From assembly GCA_964568485.1 (NCBI GenBank), contig CAZMRA010000185.1, positions 1 through 10,066 on the forward strand: DNA of 10,066 nucleotides. The letters run 5' to 3'. The stretch is from CFX5 sp964568485 (GTDB lineage Bacteria; Chloroflexota; Anaerolineae; Caldilineales; Caldilineaceae). Below are positions 1 through 7,435 of the stretch, in pieces (position 1 is the stretch's first letter; the number at the start of each line of letters is the position of its first letter). The notes under the pieces were generated by a model. It did not search any database. It saw only the letters and a list, made by a program, of their open reading frames with translations, and was not told the DNA's origin. The position numbers were made by a program, and so were the translations under genes.

Positions 1-734
1 GGGGTGGGCATCAAAATTGGCGCAACGCCACCAGCGTCATTTGTTCCAGTACTCTCTTCAACGACAGGTGGGGTGAAGGTTGGTTCTGGCGTTGCTGTTG
101 GGGTCCAAGTAGGCTCTTGGGTTGGTGTACTTGTACTTGTTGGGTCAGCCAATGCAACATTAGCCATCCCTTGTAAATTCACAATCAGACTGGCAACGCT
201 GTTTACTATGCTCCCGCTAAAGGTTGCCACCGCCCAGATCAGCAACAAGACGGCCAAGACGATCCCGCCAACTGCGGCGATTGGCCCTAAACGTATTTCA
301 CTCCGCTGCTCAATCCCATCTTGCTCTTCATGCAGAGGGACATCCTTGGGGCGATAGTCTACCGGGCGCTGCGGTGGCAAGGCCGAGGCAGCACTGGTTC
401 CAGCCAACGCTGTAGCCAACAGAGGATCAGCAACAGCGCGGCGGCGCTCGGTCAGCTCATTGGCGTCTAACCCCAAGTAAGCCGCATAATTGCGCAGAAA
501 ACCCCGGCCAACCACTTCGCCTGGTAGCAATTGCCACTCATCAGCCTCAAGCGCTGCCAGATATTTTTGGCGAATTTTGGTCGCGGTTTCTACCTCGGCC
601 AGTGTTGCGCCCATTGCCTCACGGCGTTTGCGCAACATCGCACCCAATTCTTGGATTGGTGGTATACCATTTGCGCCGCGACCGGAATCATTTCCATTGC
701 CCGACGCTGTACGGCGAGAGAGATAATTCAACAT
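1..734 (-). CDS. RodZ-like helix-turn-helix membrane protein (3' end beyond window)
   Basis: The visible 244 residues show a RodZ-type layout. Residues 27-95 are a Cro/RodZ-like helix-turn-helix domain, including LGAMLRKRREAMGATLAEVE and the typical KYLAALEADEW and GRGFLRNYAAYLGL segments. A charged linker follows, then one hydrophobic membrane segment at about 150-172. Residues 197-223 are a Pro/Thr-rich linker (TPTQEPTWTPTATPEPTFTP) that leads off the left edge. RodZ proteins link MreB filaments to the wall-elongation machinery from the cytoplasmic face of the membrane, and a similar cell-shape role is inferred here. The C-terminal outer domain that would strengthen the assignment is not in the window. 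The ATG at 732-734 starts the frame, but no good Shine-Dalgarno precedes it. About 25 low-complexity residues come before the HTH domain, so a later start is possible. The gene is divergent from a cell-wall amidase. A HTH regulator with a membrane anchor is the main alternative. Confidence 0.85.
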   Translation of the reverse strand, partial: MLNYLSRRTASGNGNDSGRGANGIPPIQELGAMLRKRREAMGATLAEVETATKIRQKYLAALEADEWQLLPGEVVGRGFLRNYAAYLGLDANELTERRRAVADPLLATALAGTSAASALPPQRPVDYRPKDVPLHEEQDGIEQRSEIRLGPIAAVGGIVLAVLLLIWAVATFSGSIVNSVASLIVNLQGMANVALADPTSTSTPTQEPTWTPTATPEPTFTPPVVEESTGTNDAGGVAPILMPT

Positions 735-773
735 AGGCCATAAGTCTACTCGATTCCTAGCCAAATCTCAACT

Positions 774-803
774 CTTGTATTGCCAATGCAGGCTGAATTT
801 CAA
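774..803 (-). promoter_or_regulatory. Candidate sigma-70-type promoter for the RodZ-like gene
   Basis: Read on the minus strand, TTGAAA (798-803) matches the -35 consensus at five of six positions. TACAAG (774-779) matches the -10 consensus at four of six, with an 18-base spacer. Transcription would start near 767, about 33 bases before the ATG at 734. This is motif reading only, and matches of this quality occur by chance. Confidence 0.3.
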
Positions 804-874
804 ACGAGCAACAGCTAGTGCGATTTCGGATTAGCCTCTCTTGATCGGGTACAATGCAGTCAGTTTATGGTCTT

Positions 875-880
875 GAGGAG
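875..880 (+). promoter_or_regulatory. Shine-Dalgarno that favours a GTG start at 887 for the amidase
   Basis: GAGGAG lies six bases before an in-frame GTG at 887-889. The more upstream ATG at 854 has no comparable purine-rich site. A TACAAT at 850-855 overlaps that ATG and could be a -10 element, which would put the 5' end of the mRNA after the ATG. No convincing -35 box precedes it. The site is therefore used here to set the start at 887. Confidence 0.55.
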
Positions 881-886
881 CAAATT

Positions 887-1621
887 GTGCGGTATCGGGT
901 ATTACAACGGATCCAGCAACTACTAGCGGTTCTTAGTGTGGTGGTGCTCATTAGCATTGCCTTACTGGTAGCGCGTCTAGCTGGAGCCTCGATACCCGTG
1001 CTAGATCGCTGGATCCCCCAGACCTTTGTCAGCGCTGCTTTTGCCAAACAAGTGATTTTGATCAGTGGTCATGCTGGGTATGATTCTGGCGCGGTCTGTA
1101 CGGATACGGCGGGACAAGTCCTGGTAACGGAAGCGGAGGTGAACGCTGCGGTCGCCGAACGAGCCGCCCAACTATTACGTCGCGCCGGAGCTGATGTGTT
1201 AATTTTAACTGAGTTCGATCCACGCCTCCAGGGGTTGCAAGCCGATGTCCTGTTGAGCATTCATGCCGACAGTTGCATTGAGGCCAGCGGCTATAAAGCG
1301 GCCCACCATACCAACTCGGCGATTCCGGCCATTGAAGCCCGCTTGGTTGCCTGTATCGACCAACATTATCCGCGCGTGACGGGGTTGGCCCATCATCCCA
1401 ACACCATCACCCACGACATGACCAATTACCATGCTTTCCGCCAAATCGACCCCCAAACACCCGCAGCCATTATCGAATTGGGTTTCCTAGGGGGTGATCA
1501 AACCCTGCTGGTGGAGCGGCCCGATACGGCTGCCCAAGGAGTGGCAGAAAGTCTACTCTGTTTTCTGCAAGAGGAAAGTGAGCCAACCAATGGTCTTGAA
1601 GAAACAACCTACCTACAGTGA
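887..1621 (+). CDS. Membrane-anchored N-acetylmuramoyl-L-alanine amidase (Amidase_3 family)
   Basis: The product is a zinc amidase expected to cut the bond between N-acetylmuramic acid and L-alanine in peptidoglycan outside the membrane. From the GTG start it has 244 residues. A short basic N-terminus is followed by a hydrophobic segment at about 11-31, probably an uncleaved anchor. The Amidase_3 domain fills residues about 55-229. The expected residues are visible: zinc ligands His62 (ISGHAGYDSGA), Glu82 (VTEAEVNAAVAE) and His126 (LLSIHADSC), and the catalytic Glu197 (AIIELGFLGG). There is no SPOR, AMIN, LysM or SH3 wall-binding domain, so targeting would rest on the membrane anchor. Three cysteines (71, 130, 156) lie in the exported part. 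An ATG at 854 would add 11 residues but lacks a ribosome-binding site. The stop codon lies inside the next gene, giving a 32-base overlap and suggesting coupled translation. Family assignment is firm; the physiological role is inferred. Confidence 0.9.
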   Translation: MRYRVLQRIQQLLAVLSVVVLISIALLVARLAGASIPVLDRWIPQTFVSAAFAKQVILISGHAGYDSGAVCTDTAGQVLVTEAEVNAAVAERAAQLLRRAGADVLILTEFDPRLQGLQADVLLSIHADSCIEASGYKAAHHTNSAIPAIEARLVACIDQHYPRVTGLAHHPNTITHDMTNYHAFRQIDPQTPAAIIELGFLGGDQTLLVERPDTAAQGVAESLLCFLQEESEPTNGLEETTYLQ

Positions 1622-2564
1622 TTTTAACCGCCACCAGTCGGCAGATGTGCTCGCTGTTGCCATGATTTGGAATGCTGCCTGTGGCTCGGAATTGAGCATC
1701 TCAGAGAGATTTGTTCGCTATAACACAACACCCAGCAACGGCGTCATCCAAATTGGTCGCTTGGCCTATCTGGATGGAGAACCAGTGGGCTTCGTACTGG
1801 CGAGCCTATTGCAAAACGAGCCGAAAGTTATGTCGGCCACCACTGGCTGGATCGATGCGATTGCAGTGGTACCCGACGCCCAACAACAACAGATCGGTCA
1901 GACACTTTTGGCTTGGGCTGAGGAGTGGTTGATCAGCCAAGGCTGTGAACGGGCCGTTGTTGGCAGCAGCATTCGGCCTTTTGCACCTGGGGTCCCGGTT
2001 ACACTTGAAAGCCTACCATTTTTCCATGCACATGGCTATACAAATAACACACTCGTATGGGATATGGCCGCGAATCTTAGCGAATATACGCCACCGGCCA
2101 ATTTGCGTGAGATCCCCGGTGCGGTGCGGCCAGCACAACGCAGCGATGCCGATGACCTCATGACTTTTTTGGAGCGCGAATTCCCTGGTCGTTGGCGCTA
2201 CGAATTCAGTGAATTTCTGCGGCAGCCACAAGCGCGCATCTCCGATTATATGCTGCTCTGGACAGAGCGTGGCATCGATGGCTTCTGCATCCTCCATTTT
2301 GAGGATTCACACCAGCCGATCGAGCGCTTCTATCCCTACAGCTTGCCCCGCCCTTGGGGCCAGCTCGGCTCTGTTGGGGTGAGTGCTGACCTCCGCGGGC
2401 AAGGATTTGGCATGGCGTTGGTTGATGCCGGCCTGCGACGCTTACACGACAATGGGATCAACGGCTGTGTGATCGACTGGCTCGTGATTGTCGATTTTTA
2501 TGCCAAGTTTGGCTTCACCCAGCTACGCTCCTATCAGCAGATCAGCAAGGCCTTACGCACCTAA
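1590..2564 (+). CDS. Tandem GNAT-fold N-acetyltransferase
   Basis: The protein has 324 residues and appears to be two GNAT domains in tandem, a family that transfers acetyl groups from acetyl-CoA to amines. In the C-terminal half (about 176-315) the acetyl-CoA-binding motif A is intact: VGVSADLRGQGFGMALVDAG, with RGQGFG at 269-274, followed by VDFYAKFGFT near the end of the fold. The N-terminal half (about 15-160) keeps the fold pattern (DAIAVVPDAQQQQIGQTLL, then FFHAHGYT), but its motif reads QQQIGQ and lacks the usual Arg and second Gly. It may bind CoA poorly or be structural. The substrate cannot be told from sequence. The frame is open upstream to an ATG at 1494, but those residues lie within the amidase gene and do not look like GNAT sequence. 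ATG 1590 was preferred. AGAGGA at 1570-1575 is a distant possible ribosome-binding site, and GTG 1578 is an alternative start. The gene overlaps the amidase by 32 bases and ends before a shared terminator. Confidence 0.85.
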   Translation: MVLKKQPTYSDFNRHQSADVLAVAMIWNAACGSELSISERFVRYNTTPSNGVIQIGRLAYLDGEPVGFVLASLLQNEPKVMSATTGWIDAIAVVPDAQQQQIGQTLLAWAEEWLISQGCERAVVGSSIRPFAPGVPVTLESLPFFHAHGYTNNTLVWDMAANLSEYTPPANLREIPGAVRPAQRSDADDLMTFLEREFPGRWRYEFSEFLRQPQARISDYMLLWTERGIDGFCILHFEDSHQPIERFYPYSLPRPWGQLGSVGVSADLRGQGFGMALVDAGLRRLHDNGINGCVIDWLVIVDFYAKFGFTQLRSYQQISKALRT

Positions 2565-2624
2565 CTCTGCCCCGAAGTCTGCGCCAGCGAGGGCTAGCTA
2601 TTCGCTATGTATCAACTATAAAAC

Positions 2625-2665
2625 AAAAGGCCGAGCAATCTTCAACAGATTCGCCCGGCCTTTTT
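2625..2665. terminator. Bidirectional intrinsic terminator between convergent genes
   Basis: A 9-bp stem AAAAGGCCG/CGGCCTTTT (2625-2633 and 2656-2664) encloses a second 5-bp stem AATCT/AGATT (2637-2641 and 2647-2651) with loop TCAAC. Plus-strand transcripts end in TTTTT from 2661. Minus-strand transcripts gain a U-rich run from the AAACAAAA at 2621-2628. The element lies in the 127-base gap between the acetyltransferase stop and the rpoC stop, so it can serve both. Confidence 0.85.
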
Positions 2666-2691
2666 ATAGCTAGCTACAACCCAACGACCAT

Positions 2692-5600
2692 TTAGTCATC
2701 GAGTTCGATTTCGATGTCGGAGATATCCTCATCGGCGCCGTACTCGAAGTCCAGATCGTTGTCGTCTTCTTCGTCTTCATCCTCATCGATATCGATGTCG
2801 ATGTCAGCATCATCATCAGTTGCGCCCAACGGCGACAAACCCAACTCGGTGACACCGGCCAACAACTCGCTCGATTCCAGATCGGCGTAGTCGATATCGC
2901 CCAATTCCAACTCGTTCTCGTCGGCTTCGAGTTCAAAATCTTCCCCGTCGTGAACGCTGATATCGGGTAGGGGCTCATTGAGCCAGGGGCGACGAGCCGT
3001 ATTAAAGCCAGTCCCCACCGGAATCAATTTACCGATGATCACATTCTCTTTCAAACCACGCAGATCATCCGTCTGACCGCGAATTGCCGCTTCAGTCAGG
3101 ACCCGTGTTGTCTCTTGGAAGCTGGCTGCTGCCAAGAAGCTTTCGGTGTTGAGCGCAGCTTTGGTCAACCCCAAAACCATCGGAGTTGCCCGGGCAGGTT
3201 TACCACCCTTGCTGACCACGGCATTATTGATGTCGTCAAAGCGGAAGCGGTCGACCAGTTCACCCGGCAAGAATTCAGTATCACCCGTACCGGTGATCGC
3301 CACCCGACGCATCAATTGGCGCAAGATCACTTCAATATGCTTGTCGTGAATGTTCACGCCCTGGCTGCGGTATACACGCTGCACTTCGGCCAACAGATAG
3401 AGCTGAGCAGCTTCGCGACCTTGGATGCGCAAAATCTCTTTCGGATTCTTTGCACCTTCAGTCAGCTGATCACCAGCTACCACCTCGTCGCCCTTGTCCA
3501 CGCGCAAGCGAGCCGTCGCCGGAATTTCCGTTTCCCAGACCACCTGATCTTCACGGCGGATCGTCACCAAGGTATTGCCATTCTCGGTTGTTTCAGGGAA
3601 GGTCTCACCTTCCATGCCAGCCAAGATGGTCTCTTCCTCACCCTCGGCGTCTAAGCGTCGGGCAATGATCGTATCTTCTTGGACACGATCAGCTTCGGTG
3701 ACCAGCACTTCAAAGCCTGCTGGAACCTCAACTTCGCGCCGCTTGAGTTCAGTCCGGCTCACCTTGAGCATCCGGATCTCGCCATCCCAGTAGATGTCCA
3801 CCGTACCATCGATCTCACTAATAACCGCTTCACCCTTGGGATTGCGGGCCTCAAACAACTCTTCGATACGGGGCAACCCCTGCGTGATGTCATCGGTACC
3901 GGCCACACCACCAGTGTGGAAGGTACGCAGCGTCAACTGCGTGCCGGGTTCACCAATCGACTGGGCAGCAATAATACCAACTGCTTCTCCCATCTGGACC
4001 TGGCCACCTCGGGCGAGATCCTCACCATAGCACTTTTCGCACAGACCAAAGCGTGCTTCGCACACCAGAGCGCTGCGGACATAAGCCTTGGTGACCCCAT
4101 GGCGACTCAAGGTCGATAGCGCCGCCTCATTGAGGAGCGTATTGCGCTCGAGTACAACTTCCCCCGTCTGTGGATCGTGTACCGGGCCAGCCAAATAGCG
4201 CCCAACAATCCGCTCGAAGAAAGTTTCGCCCATGGATTCGGACTCTTTGGTATCGATCCAGATCCCAGACGGTGTTCCACAATCATCCTGCGTGATGATC
4301 ACATCTTGAGCCACATCGACCAACCGACGGGTGAGATAACCAGCGTCTGCCGTACGCAGAGCGGTATCAGCCAACCCTTTGCGGGCACCGTGCGTGCTCA
4401 AGAAGTATTCCAGAGCGGTCAGCCCTTCGCGGAAATTGGAACGGATCGGGAGGGGAATAATGCGCCCATTCGGGTCAGCCATCAAACCGCGCATCCCAGC
4501 CAACTGACGGATCGGGTTGATACCACCTTTGGTCGCACCAGAGCGAGCCATGGCGCCCAATCCTTCCGCGGGATCCAACAATTCTTTCACGGCATCGGTG
4601 ACTTCATCAGTCGCCCGGGTCCACAATTCCACGGTCTTGTTATACAACTCTTCCGAGGTAATCAAACCACGGCGATATTGCTGCTCGGCCCGCTCAACCT
4701 CGCTGGTTGTGCGCTCCAAGATCAACGACTTTTCTTCAGGCACCCGAATATCGCTGACTGCGATGGTGATACCGGAACGGGTCGCATAGCGGAAGCCTAG
4801 ATCCTTAATGCTATCGACCAAATCCGCAGTCACCTGACGGCCTAGCTGCTTGTAGCAGCGTGCGACCACCGTATCCACGCCCTTACGATCGAGCACCTCA
4901 TTGACGAACCACAATTCCTGCGGCAACGCACGATTGAAGATGATACGCCCAACCGTTGTGCGGAGTAGCCGCTCTTTGGGCCAGAGCGCCCCGAGTAAGC
5001 CCAGGCCGCGGAGTGCTTCACGGGTCTCATCCATGCCGGATGTAGTCAAGCTAGGCACTTTGGCAATGATCTCACTTTCGCCAAAGGCATAGAGATCCAT
5101 CAGCTTGCCAACGAGACCAACCCCGTGTTCCTTGAATGCGTTCAGCGCGTCGTCCGAAAGTTGCAGATCTTCGATCGGCATCGTATCGAACTTTGTGCTA
5201 AAGCGCACCATGATCGGCTGGCGTAACTTGATCTGCCCCATGTCGTAGGCGTATTCCGCCTCATCCATGCTGCCGAAGACTGGAATCTTAGCTTCGTCTC
5301 TAGCCTTCTCTTCAACCGTCAGGTAGTAGACGCCCATGACCATGTCTTTGGAGGGACCCACCACCGGGTCGCCACTGCTGGGCTTAAGCAAGTTTTGCGT
5401 CGCCAGCATCAATTCGCGCGCTTCCTTGACCGCCGCATCACTCAACGGCACGTGGACAGCCATCTGGTCACCGTCGAAGTCAGCATTGAAGGCTGTACAG
5501 GTGAGGGGGTGCAACTGAATAGCGCTACCCTCGATCAAGACGACTTCGAACGCCTGGATACCCAAGCGGTGCAGCGTCGGCGCACGATTCAATAAGACCG

Positions 5601-7359
5601 GGCGCTCTTTGCAGATATCTTCCAGCACGTCCCAGACTTCGCTGCTCTGGCGATCCACCATGCGCTTGGCACTCTTGATGTTGTGCGCATAGTTAAATTC
5701 TACCAAGCGGCGCATGACAAAGGGCTTGAAAAGCTCCAATGCCATCTTCGTAGGCAAACCGCACTGATGCAACTTCAGGGTCGGGCCAATCACGATAACC
5801 GAGCGGCCGGAATAGTCAACACGTTTCCCTAGCAGGTTGCGGCGGAAGCGGCCTTGCTTCCCCTTGAGCAGATCGCTCAAGCTCTTCAGTTTGCGCTTAC
5901 CGCTGCGGCTGACTGCCCGTCCTCGTCGCCCGTTGTCGATCAAGCTATCGACGGCTTCTTGCAACATGCGCTTCTCATTGCGCACGATCACATCCGGAGC
6001 ACCGAGCTCCATGAGCCGCTTGAGCCGGTTATTGCGGTTGATCACGCGGCGATAGAGATCATTCAAGTCACTCGTGGCAAAGCGACCACCATCGAGCTGC
6101 ACCATGGGGCGCAGATCAGGCGGAATCACCGGTAGCGATGTTAAGATCATCCACTCCGGTCGGTTGCCACTCTTGCGGAAGTTCTCAACAACACGCAAGC
6201 GTTTGGCTGCCTTTTTGCGGCGCTGCTTGCTGCGTGTCGTCCGGATCTCCCGGCGCAACTCTTTGGACATCTTGTCCAGATCGATCTTGGCCACAATATC
6301 GCGCACCGCTTCGGCTCCCATTGCCGCCGAGAAGACATTGCCCCAGCGGTCAGAGAGTTCACGATAGCGGGTTTCGGTCAACAACTGCTTTTCTTCGAGC
6401 GACTTCAGATCTTCCAGATCGCGCTCCATTTGGCCGCGCAATCGCTCGACTTTCCCATCAATATCGCCGCGCAATTCCTCGATCTTAGTGCCGAGTTCGC
6501 TGCGCAGATGGTCGCGCTTGGCGGAAATCAGCAACCGAATGTCAGCCTTCTCTTCATCCGATTCGGTCTGCAAGCTGTTCAACTTCTGCTGCACCAAATC
6601 ATTGATGATGCCGACATGATCCTTCGAGATAGCACTTCCGGCGGAAATAACCACCTTGTCGGTCCAGCTCAGCGTGCGATCTTCGCTGGCTTTTTGACCA
6701 ATGCGATTCTCGACCCAGACCTGCAGGTTTTGCGCCTCGCTGACGGTCTTCGCAATTGCCTCGTTGATTCGTTCGTCAAGTTCGGCAATTTCGCGTTCTT
6801 CTTCTTGATCCAACTCGCTGAGTGCACTTTCGAGTTGGCTCTCTAGATCACCGAGCTCGCCGGAAACTTCACCTTCGATCCGCCCGATGCGCATTTGCAA
6901 TTCTCGCTCGTGTCGTTGGATCGCTCGGCTGCGCGCATCCTCATTCACGTTGGTGATGATGTATTGAGCGAAATAAAGCACTCGCTCAAGGTGGCGCGGG
7001 CTGATGTTGAGCAGCAACCCTAAACGGCTTGGCACACCTTTTACATACCAAATGTGGCTTACCGGTGAGGCCAATTCAATGTGCCCCATGCGTTCCCGCC
7101 GCACTCGGCTTGGGGCAACTTCAACCCCGCACTTGTCGCAGACGATCCCTTTATAGCGGACGCGCTTGTATTTGCCGCAGGCGCATTCCCAGTCTTTCAT
7201 CGGCCCGAAAATGCGCTCGCAAAATAGACCATCACGCTCTGGTCGCAACGTGCGATAGTTAATCGTTTCGGGTTTCGTTACTTCGCCATAGCTCCATTCT
7301 TGGATCTGCTCTGGCGAAGCAAGCGAGATACGGATGGAGTCAAAATTCTTTACTTCCAT
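2692..7359 (-). CDS. rpoC: DNA-directed RNA polymerase subunit beta' (RpoC)
   Basis: This is the full beta' subunit (1555 residues), which with beta forms the active centre and DNA clamp of RNA polymerase. In order: the N-terminal zinc site (Cys59, 61, 74, 77); a coiled-coil insert at about 137-326; the lid/rudder core (GGRFATSDLNDLYRRVINRN, then GKRVDYSGRS); the catalytic NADFDGD at 625-631, whose three Asp bind Mg2+; an F-loop region at 937-956; the bridge helix at about 978-1012; the second zinc site (Cys1027, 1100, 1107, 1110); and the trigger loop at 1138-1150 (GTQLTLRTFHTGG, with Arg1145 and His1148). The trigger loop lacks the large insert of enterobacterial beta'. Conserved sequence ends near 1460 (VGTGFNTARRPWL), followed by an acidic tail. 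Length exceeds the E. coli subunit mainly because of the inserts. The ATG has a strong Shine-Dalgarno and follows rpoB by 76 bases, so co-transcription is likely. Confidence 0.99.
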   Translation of the reverse strand: MEVKNFDSIRISLASPEQIQEWSYGEVTKPETINYRTLRPERDGLFCERIFGPMKDWECACGKYKRVRYKGIVCDKCGVEVAPSRVRRERMGHIELASPVSHIWYVKGVPSRLGLLLNISPRHLERVLYFAQYIITNVNEDARSRAIQRHERELQMRIGRIEGEVSGELGDLESQLESALSELDQEEEREIAELDERINEAIAKTVSEAQNLQVWVENRIGQKASEDRTLSWTDKVVISAGSAISKDHVGIINDLVQQKLNSLQTESDEEKADIRLLISAKRDHLRSELGTKIEELRGDIDGKVERLRGQMERDLEDLKSLEEKQLLTETRYRELSDRWGNVFSAAMGAEAVRDIVAKIDLDKMSKELRREIRTTRSKQRRKKAAKRLRVVENFRKSGNRPEWMILTSLPVIPPDLRPMVQLDGGRFATSDLNDLYRRVINRNNRLKRLMELGAPDVIVRNEKRMLQEAVDSLIDNGRRGRAVSRSGKRKLKSLSDLLKGKQGRFRRNLLGKRVDYSGRSVIVIGPTLKLHQCGLPTKMALELFKPFVMRRLVEFNYAHNIKSAKRMVDRQSSEVWDVLEDICKERPVLLNRAPTLHRLGIQAFEVVLIEGSAIQLHPLTCTAFNADFDGDQMAVHVPLSDAAVKEARELMLATQNLLKPSSGDPVVGPSKDMVMGVYYLTVEEKARDEAKIPVFGSMDEAEYAYDMGQIKLRQPIMVRFSTKFDTMPIEDLQLSDDALNAFKEHGVGLVGKLMDLYAFGESEIIAKVPSLTTSGMDETREALRGLGLLGALWPKERLLRTTVGRIIFNRALPQELWFVNEVLDRKGVDTVVARCYKQLGRQVTADLVDSIKDLGFRYATRSGITIAVSDIRVPEEKSLILERTTSEVERAEQQYRRGLITSEELYNKTVELWTRATDEVTDAVKELLDPAEGLGAMARSGATKGGINPIRQLAGMRGLMADPNGRIIPLPIRSNFREGLTALEYFLSTHGARKGLADTALRTADAGYLTRRLVDVAQDVIITQDDCGTPSGIWIDTKESESMGETFFERIVGRYLAGPVHDPQTGEVVLERNTLLNEAALSTLSRHGVTKAYVRSALVCEARFGLCEKCYGEDLARGGQVQMGEAVGIIAAQSIGEPGTQLTLRTFHTGGVAGTDDITQGLPRIEELFEARNPKGEAVISEIDGTVDIYWDGEIRMLKVSRTELKRREVEVPAGFEVLVTEADRVQEDTIIARRLDAEGEEETILAGMEGETFPETTENGNTLVTIRREDQVVWETEIPATARLRVDKGDEVVAGDQLTEGAKNPKEILRIQGREAAQLYLLAEVQRVYRSQGVNIHDKHIEVILRQLMRRVAITGTGDTEFLPGELVDRFRFDDINNAVVSKGGKPARATPMVLGLTKAALNTESFLAAASFQETTRVLTEAAIRGQTDDLRGLKENVIIGKLIPVGTGFNTARRPWLNEPLPDISVHDGEDFELEADENELELGDIDYADLESSELLAGVTELGLSPLGATDDDADIDIDIDEDEDEEDDNDLDFEYGADEDISDIEIELDD

Positions 7360-7368
7360 AAGTTCGCA

Positions 7369-7374
7369 CTCCTT
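7369..7374 (-). promoter_or_regulatory. Shine-Dalgarno of rpoC
   Basis: On the minus strand AAGGAG lies nine bases before the rpoC ATG. It fixes the start at 7359 and allows rpoC to be translated independently within the rpoBC transcript. Confidence 0.8.
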
Positions 7375-7435
7375 CTCAAGTTGACGATGGACGGCTGACC
7401 ACCAACCATCGGCCTAGTCTCTCGTCGATCGTCGA

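Noticed and set aside
100..145. Pro/Thr-rich repeat as a possible mobile or CRISPR-like repeat
   Set aside because: It encodes a low-complexity outer linker of the RodZ-like protein. The DNA shows no regular spacing or identical units.
1494..1589. Longer N-terminus for the acetyltransferase starting at ATG 1494
   Set aside because: The 32 extra residues fall inside the amidase coding region, are Trp/Lys/Pro-rich and do not resemble the start of a GNAT domain. ATG 1590 fits better.
2785..2796. Perfect 12-base palindrome ATCGATATCGAT
   Set aside because: It arises from alternating Asp and Ile codons in the RpoC acidic tail and needs no regulatory explanation.
3115..4800. Several plus-strand open frames of 140-210 codons opposite rpoC (for example 3115-3654, 3679-4119, 4177-4800)
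   Set aside because: They lie wholly antisense to highly conserved beta' sequence. Their products show no recognisable domain and look like mirror products of rpoC codon use.
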